Part shown: positions 34,242 to 42,270 of the stretch, piece by piece
How the letters are laid out: every line of letters begins with the position of its first letter
Numbering within the stretch: position 1 is the stretch's first letter
Source of the DNA: Ignavibacteria bacterium GWF2_33_9
GTDB taxonomy: Bacteria > Bacteroidota > Ignavibacteria > Kapaibacteriales > UBA2268
DNA: 42,270 bases
NCBI GenBank assembly: GCA_001804565.1
Contig: MHAC01000002.1
Span: 1 to 42,270, forward strand
Reading direction: 5' to 3'
Position numbers and translations under genes: made by a program
The notes under the pieces: generated by a model
What the model was told of the DNA's origin: nothing
Database searches by the model: none
The model's input: only the letters and a program-made list of their open reading frames with translations

Positions 34242-34865
34242 ATGAAAAAATATCTACTAATTCTTACTATTTTTCTTTCTGCATTCTCTGTCCATTCCCA
34301 GAAAAGCGATATTGAATATGCAAATCAATATCTGCAGGACGGGCATTACGAGAAATCAATTGAGTATTTTTCCAAAATTCTGCAAATAAATCCCAAATTT
34401 ACTGCAGCAATTTATTCCAGAGGTACTGCGTATTTGAGGTTACAGAAATTCAGTCAGGCTGAAATGGATTTTACAAACGTACTTGAGCGTGATGAAGAAA
34501 ATACGAAAGCATTGCTTGGCAGAGCAATATGCTATAGGAATATGCAAAAATATCAAGAAGCTATACGTGATTTAGACAAAGCCGTAAAATTGGATTCAAC
34601 TTATTTTGAATGCTATTACGAAAGAGCGAATATTTTTTATCATTTGGAAGAGGACAAAGAGGCACTCAAAGATTATTCCAAAGCAATTTCCATTAATCAG
34701 AATTATGACCTTGCGTATTATGGCAGAGCATTGATTTATTACTATGCTAATAAAAAGGAAGAAGCAATCACTGATTTCAGAAAATTTCTATCTATACATA
34801 ATCAGAATGACTCTTTGCGGGCTGGTTCAGAAAGAGTATTAAATTATCTGACTGAAGAGGATTAA
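34242..34865 (+). CDS. Exported tetratricopeptide (TPR) repeat protein
   Basis: 207 residues. A signal peptide (MKKYLLILTIFLSAFSVHSQ) is followed by about five TPR units of 34 residues, with the usual small and aromatic positions: YANQYLQDGHYEKSIEYFSKILQINP, AIYSRGTAYLRLQKFSQAEMDF, ALLGRAICYRNMQKYQEAIRDL, CYYERANIFYHLEEDKEALKDY, AYYGRALIYYYANKKEEAITDF. It is likely a periplasmic or outer-membrane scaffold for protein contacts, with partners unknown. The glycosyltransferase gene starts on the very next base after its stop, so the two are translationally linked and may work together in envelope polysaccharide production. Confidence 0.85.
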   Translation: MKKYLLILTIFLSAFSVHSQKSDIEYANQYLQDGHYEKSIEYFSKILQINPKFTAAIYSRGTAYLRLQKFSQAEMDFTNVLERDEENTKALLGRAICYRNMQKYQEAIRDLDKAVKLDSTYFECYYERANIFYHLEEDKEALKDYSKAISINQNYDLAYYGRALIYYYANKKEEAITDFRKFLSIHNQNDSLRAGSERVLNYLTEED

Positions 34866-35987
34866 ATGCGAATTGCCTATCTTTCAACCTTTTTTCCTTT
34901 TCGTGGTGGAATTGCACAATTTAATGCTTCTCTTTTCAGGGAATTTGAAAAAGATAATGAAGTTCGTGCTTTTACTTTCAAAAGACAGTATCCGAACTTT
35001 CTTTTTCCCGGAGAAACTCAAATGGTTTCCGAAAAGGATAAGGTAGATGAAATTCCTTCTTCAAGGCTCGTAGATACAATCAATCCTTTTTCATACATTA
35101 CTGCTGCATCAGCAATCAATAGATTTCAACCGGAATTGATGGTTTCAAAGTTCTGGATGCCTTTCTTTGCACCGGCTTTAGGGTATATTTCCGGAAAATT
35201 AAAGAAGCATGGGACAAAAAATATTTGCGTTCTGGATAATGTTATCCCTCACGAAAAGAGAATAGGCGACATTGCTCTAACCAAATATTTCCTGAGCAGG
35301 CAAAGCGGATTTGTCTGCATGAGTGAAACAGTTCGTAAAGATTTACTGACTTTGAAGCCGGATGCAAAATACATTATGTTTCCCCATCCGCTATATGACC
35401 ACTTTGGAGAAAAAATATCTGCTGAAGGAGCGAGGGAAATTCTAAATATTCCTAAGGATAAAAAAGTTCTTTTATTCTTTGGGTTCATCAGAGATTACAA
35501 AGGACTCGATATTTTGATAAATTCGCTGAAAATGTTGCCAGAAGATTATCATTTAATTATTGCCGGTGAAGTATATGGAAATTTTACAAAATATGATGAT
35601 TTGATTAAGGAATTGAATTTGAAAAATAAAATAACCTTGGCAGTGAAATACATTAGCGATAAAGAGGTCCCCATGTATTTTTCTGCTTCGGATGTATGCG
35701 TATTACCATATAAATCTGCAACTCAAAGTGGAATTGTGAGTATATCTTATCAGTTTAATTTACCTCTTATTGCAACTGATGTAGGCAGCTTGAAAGAGAT
35801 GATTGAACCATATAACGCAGGTTTGATGATAAAGGAAGTATCCTCTGTCGCATTATCCGATGCTATCAAAAACTATTTTGACAATAATCTGAAAGAAGAA
35901 TTTCAGCAAAACATGACTGTTTACAAAGAAAAATACAGTTGGGGTAATTTGGCAAAAGCTATAAAGGAATTTTATCAAACCCTTTAA
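34866..35987 (+). CDS. GT4-family glycosyltransferase (GT-B fold)
   Basis: 373 residues, no signal peptide, cytosolic or membrane-associated. The N-terminal domain begins with MRIAYLSTFFPFRGGIAQFNASL, the acceptor-side opening typical of GT4. The C-terminal donor domain shows KKVLLFFGFIRDYKGLDILINSL, HLIIAGEVYG, YISDKEVPMYFSASDVCVLPYKSATQSGIVSISYQFNLPLIATDVGSLKEMI. The EX7E motif appears in a common variant with Gln in place of the first Glu. The acceptor and sugar cannot be told. Together with the TPR gene (no gap) it may serve cell-envelope glycan synthesis. Confidence 0.9.
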   Translation: MRIAYLSTFFPFRGGIAQFNASLFREFEKDNEVRAFTFKRQYPNFLFPGETQMVSEKDKVDEIPSSRLVDTINPFSYITAASAINRFQPELMVSKFWMPFFAPALGYISGKLKKHGTKNICVLDNVIPHEKRIGDIALTKYFLSRQSGFVCMSETVRKDLLTLKPDAKYIMFPHPLYDHFGEKISAEGAREILNIPKDKKVLLFFGFIRDYKGLDILINSLKMLPEDYHLIIAGEVYGNFTKYDDLIKELNLKNKITLAVKYISDKEVPMYFSASDVCVLPYKSATQSGIVSISYQFNLPLIATDVGSLKEMIEPYNAGLMIKEVSSVALSDAIKNYFDNNLKEEFQQNMTVYKEKYSWGNLAKAIKEFYQTL

Positions 35988-36033
35988 TTAAAATTAGTTT
36001 TGATTTGTTTTATATTGATTTAACAAGTTAGCT

Positions 36034-36062
36034 AATAAAGAAAAGACGGGAAAACCCGCCTC
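36034..36062 (-). terminator. Rho-independent terminator of clpX
   Basis: Read on the minus strand, ggcggg (36060-36055) pairs with cccgtc (36050-36045) around a tttt loop (6 pairs, one of them G-T). A TTTTCTTTATT run follows down to 36034. It lies about 25 nt after the clpX stop at 36084. The plus strand lacks a T-run, so the GT4 gene is less well served. Confidence 0.75.
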
Positions 36063-36083
36063 TACTTATTCTCAATTCTTATA

Positions 36084-37328
36084 CTATTCTGCTTTCTTTT
36101 CCTTGATGTAATCAAAAGTTGGTTTGGCTTTTTGAGTAATACATTCTTTATGGATAATCACCTTATTAATTTCAGGAGTATCAGGCAAAGAGAACATAAC
36201 AGGAATGAGGATTTCCTCAACAATACTGCGTAAGGCTCTTGCTCCTGTTTTACGTTTCTTTGCTTCAAGGGCAATTGCATGCAGAGCATCATCTTCCACA
36301 ACTAACTGCACTCCGTCTAAACCAAGCAATTTTTCATATTGTTTGATGATTGCATTTTTCGGTTCGAGCAAAATATTGATTAAAGCATCTACGTCCAAAT
36401 CGTGCAAGGAAGTGATAACTGGCAAGCGGCCAACGATTTCAGGAATAAAACCGTATTTCACCAAGTCATCAGGTTCAACTTGCTTGAGCAGCAAATAAGA
36501 ATCTTCAATTTTTAGAACAGGTTCAGAAGTGAATCCAATAGAGGATTTTTTCATTCTTTGAGCGACAATTTTTTCTAGTCCTTCGAATGCACCACCTACA
36601 ATGAATAATATATTTTTTGTATCCAAATAAAGTAATTTCTGTTCGGGATGCTTTCTGCCGCCTTTTGGAGGAATTCCCGAGCGAGTTCCTTCCAAAATTT
36701 TCAATAATGCCTGCTGAACACCTTCTCCTGACACATCACGGGTAATACTGCGTGATTCACTTTTGCGTGTAATTTTGTCAATTTCATCTATGAAAATGAT
36801 ACCTTTTTCTGCTTTTGCAACATCATAGTCCGCATTTTGGATAAGATTCAGTAAGAGGGTTTCCACATCATCACCCACATAACCTGCTTCAGTCAAGGTA
36901 GTTGCATCTGCTATTGCAAAAGGTACTTTTAGGATATTTGCAAGAGTACGTGCCAATAATGTTTTACCGGTTCCTGTCGGACCAATCAGCAAAATATTAC
37001 TTTTTTCCAATTCTACGTCATCAGATTCTTTATTGGAAAAAATTCTTTTATAGTGATTATAAACTGAAACGGAAAGTATAATTTTTGCATCATCTTGCCC
37101 AATTACGTATTGGTCTAGTGTTCTCTTGATTTCTGAAGGTTTTGGAAAATTAAATTTTGGAATTGCATTTTCACGCTGAAATTTAACTTTTTCTTTCAAA
37201 ATATCGTTTGCACTTTCTATGCAATGATTACAAATGAGTACTCCTCCGGCACCTTCAATGAAATTTTCAACTTCATTGGAATGACGTCCGCAAAAAGAGC
37301 AATTTGAATTTTTCAGATTTTTCGACAT
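36084..37328 (-). CDS. clpX: ATP-dependent Clp protease ATP-binding subunit ClpX
   Basis: ClpX is the AAA+ unfoldase that delivers tagged proteins to ClpP. 414 residues, full length. The N-terminal zinc finger uses Cys10, Cys13, Cys33 and Cys36. Then follow [25 protein letters not shown], Walker A GPTGTGKT, the pore loop EAGYVGDD, Walker [11 protein letters not shown], and a sensor-2 [11 protein letters not shown]. The IGF-type loop needed for ClpP docking is present as SSIGFTSE. It starts 3 nt after the clpP stop and is co-transcribed with it, clpP first. No trigger factor gene precedes clpP in the window; a ferritin gene is divergent instead. Confidence 0.98.
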   Translation of the reverse strand: MSKNLKNSNCSFCGRHSNEVENFIEGAGGVLICNHCIESANDILKEKVKFQRENAIPKFNFPKPSEIKRTLDQYVIGQDDAKIILSVSVYNHYKRIFSNKESDDVELEKSNILLIGPTGTGKTLLARTLANILKVPFAIADATTLTEAGYVGDDVETLLLNLIQNADYDVAKAEKGIIFIDEIDKITRKSESRSITRDVSGEGVQQALLKILEGTRSGIPPKGGRKHPEQKLLYLDTKNILFIVGGAFEGLEKIVAQRMKKSSIGFTSEPVLKIEDSYLLLKQVEPDDLVKYGFIPEIVGRLPVITSLHDLDVDALINILLEPKNAIIKQYEKLLGLDGVQLVVEDDALHAIALEAKKRKTGARALRSIVEEILIPVMFSLPDTPEINKVIIHKECITQKAKPTFDYIKEKKAE

Positions 37329-37331
37329 TCT

Positions 37332-37934
37332 TTACTTACCCAATTCTTCATTTTTGGAGATGATTTTATCAATTATTCCATATTTCACTGCTTCTTCAGC
37401 AGTCATATAGTTGTCCCTGTCAGCATCTTTGCGAATATCGTCTAAAGATTTTTTAGTGTGTTTTGCAATGATATCATATAGATTTTCACGAGTACGAATG
37501 ATTTCCTTTGTGTAAATTTCAATATCTACAGATTGACCTTGAGTACCACCGGATGGTTGATGCATCATAATTCTTGAATTTGGCAATGCAAGGCGCTTAC
37601 CTTCAGCTCCGGCAGTGAGTAATAACTGACCCATAGAAGCAGCCATACCAACACAAATAGTAGAAACATCTGGTTTGATAAATTGCATAGTATCGTAAAT
37701 CGCTAAACCTGCAGAAACGCTTCCACCCGGTGAATTTATATAAAGACTAATGTCTTTTTCAGCATCTTCACTAGCTAAAAAGAGAAGCTGTGCGATTATC
37801 AAATTTGCAACATAATCATCAATTGGACTACCCAAAAAGATAATTCTGTCTTTGAGCAATCTTGAATAAATATCATAAGAGCGTTCACCACGGCTGGTTT
37901 GCTCGACTACCATTGGAATTAATTGATTTTGCAT
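37332..37934 (-). CDS. clpP: ATP-dependent Clp protease proteolytic subunit ClpP
   Basis: ClpP forms the tetradecameric serine peptidase chamber served by ClpX. 200 residues with a complete triad: Ser100 (GMAASMGQ), His125 ([10 protein letters not shown]) and Asp174 (ADRDNYM), all shifted by +3 from the E. coli numbering. The N-terminal axial loop region ([23 protein letters not shown]) and [16 protein letters not shown] are standard. The ATG at 37934 has CAGGGA just upstream. It is the first gene of a clpP-clpX operon. The 174-nt divergent region shared with ferritin is AT-rich and holds no operator that I can defend. Confidence 0.98.
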   Translation of the reverse strand: MQNQLIPMVVEQTSRGERSYDIYSRLLKDRIIFLGSPIDDYVANLIIAQLLFLASEDAEKDISLYINSPGGSVSAGLAIYDTMQFIKPDVSTICVGMAASMGQLLLTAGAEGKRLALPNSRIMMHQPSGGTQGQSVDIEIYTKEIIRTRENLYDIIAKHTKKSLDDIRKDADRDNYMTAEEAVKYGIIDKIISKNEELGK

Positions 37935-38108
37935 ATTTCCCTGCTTTTTTTTTGACTTTTAAGACGAATTTTGATAGCTACAATTTTTTTTAGCAATAAT
38001 TAACAAATATTATTTATTTTTGAAAAAAATAAAAGTATTTTTTAAGAATAAAATCTCGAAAATAACGTTTAAAAAGTATTCCGAAAATTTATAATAAGAG
38101 GGAAAATT

Positions 38109-38615
38109 ATGATATCTGAAACACTGCAAAATGCAATTAATAAGCAAATTATCAGAGAAATGTATTCATCAAACTTGTATTTATCCATGGCTGCATATTA
38201 TGCATCAATTAATTTGAATGGATTTGCCAATTGGATGAGAATTCAAGCGGAAGAAGAAATGGCTCACGCTTTGAAGTTTTTCGATTATGTCCTGGACCGT
38301 GGCGGGAATGTGGCACTTGGTGCTATTGATGCACCTCAGGTTAAATGGGATAATGAAGTTGCTCCATTCGAAGATGCATATGCTCATGAGCAAAATGTTA
38401 CTGCTTGGATTAATGAATTGATGGATTTATCACATTCTGAAAAAGATTATGCTGCAATCAGTTTCTTAAACTGGTTTATTGATGAACAGGTCGAAGAAGA
38501 AAAGAATGCAAGTGAAATTTTAGACCGTTTGAGTCTGACTCATTCCTCACCTGCGAGTTTATTTCTTTTGGATAATGAATTGAAACAAAGAGTGTTTGTT
38601 CCTCCAACCGCATGA
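38109..38615 (+). CDS. Non-heme ferritin (FtnA-like)
   Basis: 168 residues. Ferritin oxidises Fe(II) and stores iron in a 24-subunit shell. The ferroxidase ligands fall at exactly the E. coli FtnA positions: Glu17, Glu50, His53, Glu94, Gln127 and Glu130. The four helices are intact (QIIREMYSSNLYLSMAAYY, MRIQAEEEMAHALKFFDYV, AYAHEQNVTAWINELMDL, FLNWFIDEQVEEEKNASEI). GAGGG precedes the ATG. Heme-binding methionine of bacterioferritin is not indicated. It lies next to Clp protease genes and near a flavodiiron protein, in keeping with oxygen and iron stress handling. Confidence 0.96.
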   Translation: MISETLQNAINKQIIREMYSSNLYLSMAAYYASINLNGFANWMRIQAEEEMAHALKFFDYVLDRGGNVALGAIDAPQVKWDNEVAPFEDAYAHEQNVTAWINELMDLSHSEKDYAAISFLNWFIDEQVEEEKNASEILDRLSLTHSSPASLFLLDNELKQRVFVPPTA

Positions 38616-38636
38616 TATAGCAACAATAATTATTCT

Positions 38637-38667
38637 AAAAAAAAGACGCTCATGGGCGTCTTTTTTT
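38637..38667. terminator. Bidirectional Rho-independent terminator
   Basis: aaaaaaagacgc (38638-38649) pairs perfectly with gcgtcttttttt (38656-38667), 12 bp with a 6-nt loop. It lies between ferritin (ends 38615) and the convergent glycosyltransferase (ends 38691). Confidence 0.93.
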
Positions 38668-38690
38668 ATATTTGCTTGAAATTTAATTAC

Positions 38691-39839
38691 TTACGAAATA
38701 ATATTTTCAATTTCCTCAAGCTGCTTTTCAAAGAAAAATTCATTTGATATTTTTCCGGAATTCTTATGATATTTCTTATAATTTCTTTCCAATTCTTCCA
38801 TTTTTTCAATAATTTCTTCTTTCTTTAATGTTTTCGGGATGATTACACCATTATCATAATCTGCCACAACTTTATGCAATGCCGGTAAATCGCTCACCAA
38901 CACCGGCAGACCACAGGAAATATATTCGAAAAGTTTATTGGGTAAGGCCAATTCGTATGAAAAAGAAATAGGTTCAATTATGCTCATACCGATATCTGCG
39001 GATGCCGTAATATTGAGCAATTCTGAGTATTCCACTTCCGGATGGAAAAACACAACCTTTTCAAGTGAATTATCTTTAACATATTTGCGATATTTCTTTT
39101 CGAAGCCTCCTGAACCAATAATGCAAAATGCATATTTCTCCTTCAATTCTCTGAAAGCATTTAATAGAGGCAATATTCCTCGTCCGTTCAGCAAAACACC
39201 CTGATAAATGATAATCTTTTTATCTTTTGGAATATTAAATATATCTCGCAGGTAATCTGTCCTGACAATATCCTTTTTACGGGGATAATTATAGATCACG
39301 CTGAAAGGAGTATCTGTCTTAAAATAGGATTTCAAATATTCAGCATCAAGTTCACCCGATACGACGAAATGGTCAACTTTGCGTACAAACCTTTTTTCCA
39401 GACGAGAAATGATTTTTTGTTTATTCATACTTGCAGAAAGTGGTCCCAATGCTGAAAAAATTTCCCTTGAGTCGTAAATAATTTTAGGTTTATTCTTATT
39501 CTTTTTATTTACTTTCTTTGCAATACTAATTGCAGCTTGCAAGGAATAAAGATCTGCTGCAAAAATATACTTAACTCCATTGCGGTAAAATGGATATTTG
39601 TGGTAAAATGACTTGTGCAAAAATTCTGCCCATTTCAAAACATATCTTTTCAATATTACCTTAAATCGGACAGAATCACTGCCAAGATAAGATTTCTTTT
39701 CATATTTACCAGTAAGTGAAATTGTAAAAACACTTTTTCCTGCAGATTTGAACATATCAATAAAGTTCCTGCTTCTTCCATCAGTTCGGAGGTCAGAAAA
39801 TGAAATTAAGATAATATCGAAATGTTCGTTTTGTATCAT
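38691..39839 (-). CDS. Glycosyltransferase, GT4-like (GT-B fold)
   Basis: 382 residues, cytosolic. The N-terminal half holds FDIILISFSDLRTDGRSRNFIDMF and KIIYDSREIFSALGP, and a basic region KKVNKKNKNKPK that could touch the membrane. The donor domain shows KKIIIYQGVLLNGRGILPLLNAF, FCIIGSGGFEKKYRKYV, and ELLNITASADIGMSIIEPISFSYELALPNKLFEYISCGLPVLVSD, the EX7E-like end of GT4 enzymes. The first four codon bases overlap the stop of the FemAB-like gene upstream (ATGA), so the two are translationally coupled. The glycan made is unknown. Confidence 0.85.
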   Translation of the reverse strand: MIQNEHFDIILISFSDLRTDGRSRNFIDMFKSAGKSVFTISLTGKYEKKSYLGSDSVRFKVILKRYVLKWAEFLHKSFYHKYPFYRNGVKYIFAADLYSLQAAISIAKKVNKKNKNKPKIIYDSREIFSALGPLSASMNKQKIISRLEKRFVRKVDHFVVSGELDAEYLKSYFKTDTPFSVIYNYPRKKDIVRTDYLRDIFNIPKDKKIIIYQGVLLNGRGILPLLNAFRELKEKYAFCIIGSGGFEKKYRKYVKDNSLEKVVFFHPEVEYSELLNITASADIGMSIIEPISFSYELALPNKLFEYISCGLPVLVSDLPALHKVVADYDNGVIIPKTLKKEEIIEKMEELERNYKKYHKNSGKISNEFFFEKQLEEIENIIS

Positions 39840-40813
39840 TTGAATTTATAGTGAAATGTACTTCGCAAAATTCCACGTGAATTAAATCTTTCCTTAAAAT
39901 TGATTAATCCGAGTGATGGAGTCATTGGGTCTTCCGCTTTTGTATCTTGCGAAACCCCAATGTCTATCCACTTATATCCGTTTTCAGTAGCCCATCTTAC
40001 TGTTTCATACATCACGAGATAGATCGGTTTCAGATGCTCGAATTCATATAGAAGCATATTGTAAAAACAAAGTACAACATTTCCATTTGCAAGGAAAAGC
40101 CAAGAACCTGCAATTGGTAATTCACCATAATATACAAGCATTAGTTTCACTTTATCCGGCATCAAATCACGAATTCTCAGCATATCTTCTAATGAATGTG
40201 TGGGAAGTACATCATGTCGTGCTTTATTGCTCAGCAAAATATTATTGAATGTTTCATAATCTTCTGAATCCTCAATCCTTAAATTATCTTCACGAAGAAT
40301 TTTATGAATTGTCTTTCTGGCAGTTTTATCGAAATATTTCAAAAAATCTTTCCCGTGCTTCAGGTCAATGGCATGAGAAATATAGTGTAATTCGAAATCG
40401 AATTTCCGATAGAGCATCGCATATTCAATATGCTGATTATAATTCGTAGAATACATTATTGGGGGAGGAATTAGGAAAATTTCTTCTGTTCCTTCACTTC
40501 GGAAATAATCCATCATTGCATCCACTAAATTCAAAGCAATATCGAAAGGAATATCACCGGCAACGATTGAGCCGTAACTTGCACCGACAGGCGACCAGTA
40601 AGTCCTTCCATTTTCTTTGAATCCACCGGGTAATACAGCGAGCAGTTTGCCATCCTGCCAAAAAGTTAAATTTGAAAACTCAAACTTTCCGTGTGTATGA
40701 TAATCCAAAAAGACTAAATTGTGGAACATTGTTCCATTATTTGATTCAGCTACCAATTTTTCCCAGGCATCATACATAGATGAATTATAGGGGATTACTT
40801 CAATTTTGGACAT
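39836..40813 (-). CDS. FemAB/GNAT-like acyltransferase (BioF2-like domain)
   Basis: 325 residues, no signal peptide. Two tandem acyltransferase-like halves are suggested: an N-terminal one with AWEKLVAESNNGTMFHNLVFLDYH and LLAVLPGGFKENG, and a C-terminal GNAT-type one with DFLKYFDKTARKTIHKILRE, LMLVYYGELPIAGSWLFLANGNVVLCFYN and LVMYETVRWATENGYKWIDIGVS ... GLINFKERF. This pattern matches peptidoglycan-bridge FemAB-like and exopolysaccharide-linked acyltransferases (sometimes PEP-CTERM/XrtA-linked). I cannot assign a substrate. It is coupled to the glycosyltransferase downstream and starts 11 nt after the flavodiiron gene. Confidence 0.75.
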   Translation of the reverse strand: MSKIEVIPYNSSMYDAWEKLVAESNNGTMFHNLVFLDYHTHGKFEFSNLTFWQDGKLLAVLPGGFKENGRTYWSPVGASYGSIVAGDIPFDIALNLVDAMMDYFRSEGTEEIFLIPPPIMYSTNYNQHIEYAMLYRKFDFELHYISHAIDLKHGKDFLKYFDKTARKTIHKILREDNLRIEDSEDYETFNNILLSNKARHDVLPTHSLEDMLRIRDLMPDKVKLMLVYYGELPIAGSWLFLANGNVVLCFYNMLLYEFEHLKPIYLVMYETVRWATENGYKWIDIGVSQDTKAEDPMTPSLGLINFKERFNSRGILRSTFHYKFK

Positions 40814-40824
40814 AAAATTTCCGA

Positions 40825-42015
40825 TTATTTGAAAGATTCAAGATAAATTTTTGCAAACTCTTTTGCTTTAGTGAGCATTTCAGCATTAGGCATCCACTGC
40901 ACTTTGAAAGGGGCTGCTGCAATTTCAAAGCCACCTGAACCTAAGTGTTCATTCATCATGTCTATTGGTTTTGGACTCCAACCATAAGAACCGAAAGCAG
41001 CTGCTTTCTTGTTTTCAGGTCCCATATTGCAGATTTCTTCAAGCAAACCTGCGATTGTGTTCAATATACCATTATTAATAACTGAAGAACCCACCAGGAT
41101 ACCCTTGGAACGGAATACATTTGTCATAATATCGCTTGAATCTGTTTTGCCGGCATGGTAAATTTTTACGTCTAATTCAGGTTCAAGTTCTTTCATTTCT
41201 TCAGCAATAGTTTCAGCGATTTTAATTGTTGCACCATACATTGAATCATAAAAGATTGTAACCTGATTTAATTGATAAGCATCTGACCAAAGACGATATT
41301 TTTCCAAAATTTCAGGGATATATTCCTTCCAGACAACTCCGTGTGCAGGACAAATGAAATCAAGTGGCAAATTCATTTCATCGAGCTGCTGCATTTTCTT
41401 TTTTGCTTTGTTTGCAAACGGGAATATAATGCTGGCATAGTATTTTTCTGCTTCGTCCATTATTTCGCTTTTTCTTGAATCATAATCGAAAATTGAAGTT
41501 GCAGCAAAATGATGTCCGAAAATATCATTTGAGAAAAGTACATTTTCATTATTCAAGTAGCACATCATTGTATCTGGCCAGTGGAGCATAGCTGCATCTA
41601 TGAATAACAATTCATTCTTTCCCAAAGAAATTTTATCACCCGTTTTCACAATTTGGAAATTCCAATCTTTATGGTATTGTCCCTTAATTGCTTTGGCTCC
41701 GCTAGCTGTACAAATGATTGGTGTATTGGGAATACGTTCCATCAAATACGGTAAAGCACCGCTATGGTCAGGTTCTGAGTGATTTACTACTATATGATCA
41801 ATGGAATTCAAGTCAATAATTGTTTCCAGATTGGATATGAAATCAGTAGCGTATGGTGCGTAAACTAAATCAACAAGGACAGTTTTTTCATCCTGAATCA
41901 AATAAGAATTATAAGAAGAGCCATGATGTGTGGAAATTTGATCTCCATGGAATCCACGAAGATTATAATCCATTTTTCCTACCCATTTTACTGATGGTGA
42001 AATATCTATAATCAT
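40825..42015 (-). CDS. Flavodiiron protein (FprA family A-type flavoprotein)
   Basis: Flavodiiron proteins reduce O2 to water and/or NO to N2O in the cytosol and protect anaerobes and microaerophiles. 396 residues in two domains. The metallo-beta-lactamase-like part has the full diiron ligand set: His79, Glu81, Asp83 and His84 in HSEPDH, His145 (AMLHWPD), Asp164 (FSNDIFG) and His225 (CPAHGVVW). The C-terminal flavodoxin domain (from about 252) binds FMN through DSMYGATIKIAE. There is no rubredoxin or other extra module, so it is class A. Preference for O2 or NO cannot be read. AGGAT precedes the ATG. A HIT gene lies 67 nt upstream. Confidence 0.95.
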   Translation of the reverse strand: MIIDISPSVKWVGKMDYNLRGFHGDQISTHHGSSYNSYLIQDEKTVLVDLVYAPYATDFISNLETIIDLNSIDHIVVNHSEPDHSGALPYLMERIPNTPIICTASGAKAIKGQYHKDWNFQIVKTGDKISLGKNELLFIDAAMLHWPDTMMCYLNNENVLFSNDIFGHHFAATSIFDYDSRKSEIMDEAEKYYASIIFPFANKAKKKMQQLDEMNLPLDFICPAHGVVWKEYIPEILEKYRLWSDAYQLNQVTIFYDSMYGATIKIAETIAEEMKELEPELDVKIYHAGKTDSSDIMTNVFRSKGILVGSSVINNGILNTIAGLLEEICNMGPENKKAAAFGSYGWSPKPIDMMNEHLGSGGFEIAAAPFKVQWMPNAEMLTKAKEFAKIYLESFK

Positions 42016-42082
42016 AATTATCCTAAAAGTTTTATTACAAAAATAACAAATTAAGTTTGAAAACTAAGTAGAATAAATATCC

Positions 42083-42270
42083 TTATAGATGCTCCTTAAT
42101 TTTTTTGTAAACATCTTCGTTGGAAAATGAAATTACATTAGTTTCACCTGTGACATACATGAAATTCTTGTCACCCGCCCAACGTGGGACAATATGGAAA
42201 TGAATATGACCGGGCACACCTGCTCCTGCCACCTCTCCGATATTTACTCCGATATTATATCCATGAGGTC
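42083..42270 (-). CDS. HIT family hydrolase, C-terminal part (5' end outside the window)
   Basis: Only the last 61 residues are inside the window, on the minus strand, with the stop TAA at 42085-42083. They read PHGYNIGVNIGEVAGAGVPG, then HIHFHIVPRWAGDKNFM and a tail ending in KIKEHL. The HxHxHxx motif of histidine-triad nucleotide hydrolases is exact, and the GVPGH and PRW.GD.NFM context is that of Fhit/Ap4A hydrolase-like bacterial members. These split dinucleoside polyphosphates or AMP conjugates. The gene is upstream of the flavodiiron protein on the same strand with 67 nt between, so co-transcription is possible. Confidence 0.9.
   Translation of the reverse strand, partial: PHGYNIGVNIGEVAGAGVPGHIHFHIVPRWAGDKNFMYVTGETNVISFSNEDVYKKIKEHL

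Noticed and set aside
36084-38615. clpP, clpX and ferritin as a novel stress island.
   Set aside because: clpP-clpX is a standard operon and ferritin is divergently transcribed with its own start; adjacency alone is weak evidence.
1-42270. CRISPR arrays, tRNA or rRNA genes, insertion sequences, integrases and phage or defence genes.
   Set aside because: None was seen on reading both strands: no regularly spaced repeats, no transposase or integrase motifs, no tRNA-like cloverleaf.

Overview
The window is one AT-rich stretch of bacterial chromosome, roughly one third G+C by eye, and densely coding: no gene-free stretch exceeds about 260 bases. It looks like a member of the Bacteroidota/Chlorobiota/Ignavibacteria-Kapabacteria part of the FCB group. 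Three secreted proteins end in type IX secretion (T9SS) C-terminal sorting domains. Several promoters carry a TAnnTTTG-like element, as Bacteroidota promoters do. Shine-Dalgarno sequences are present at some genes and absent at others. Genus or species cannot be assigned from this sequence. I see no rRNA, tRNA, CRISPR array, insertion sequence, phage gene or plasmid gene.

Layout. 1-3815 (+): 3' end of secA, then alr, scpA and scpB. 3820-5898 (-): recO and a CNNM/CorC-type membrane protein. 5989-7497 (+): a YtcJ-like amidohydrolase, closed by a perfect 18-bp hairpin. 7623-9680 (-): a T9SS protein built of Asp-box repeats. 9811-14225 (-): a T9SS propeller protein, a metal permease fused to an HMA domain, and a short divergent chorismate synthase. 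14371-16377 (+): a C69 dipeptidase and an FtsB/DivIC-like protein. 16386-17804 (-): hslU, with no hslV in the window. 17916-19531: OsmC (+), then a small lipoprotein and RidA (-).

19692-24816 (+): a sugar-nucleotide epimerase, a ROK kinase, an NlpC/P60 hydrolase and ribosomal protein S1 (rpsA), which has an elaborate upstream region. 24977-32037 (+): an M1-like metallopeptidase lipoprotein, a YbaK-type deacylase and a 1393-residue T9SS surface protein. 32107-34054 (-): YceI and a membrane protein with three winged-helix-like modules. 34242-35987 (+): a TPR protein and a GT4 glycosyltransferase. 36084-37934 (-): clpP and clpX. 38109-38615 (+): ferritin. 38691-42270 (-): the end of a HIT protein, a flavodiiron protein, a FemAB/GNAT-like acyltransferase and a second glycosyltransferase.

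How the parts fit. Most of the window is housekeeping: protein export, cell wall, chromosome segregation, recombination, proteolysis and translation. Between these sit envelope and surface functions: T9SS cargo, glycosyltransferases, peptidases and lipoproteins. The flavodiiron protein, ferritin, OsmC and metal exporter suggest a cell that handles oxygen or peroxide and metal stress, possibly microaerophilic or anaerobic. I found no clearly new multi-gene defence or biosynthetic system. The most useful leads are local: an operator-like palindrome and leader hairpin before rpsA, an hslU terminator buried inside the ftsB-like gene, a membrane protein with three winged-helix-like modules, and enzymes with altered signature motifs (AroC, M1-like peptidase, ROK kinase).
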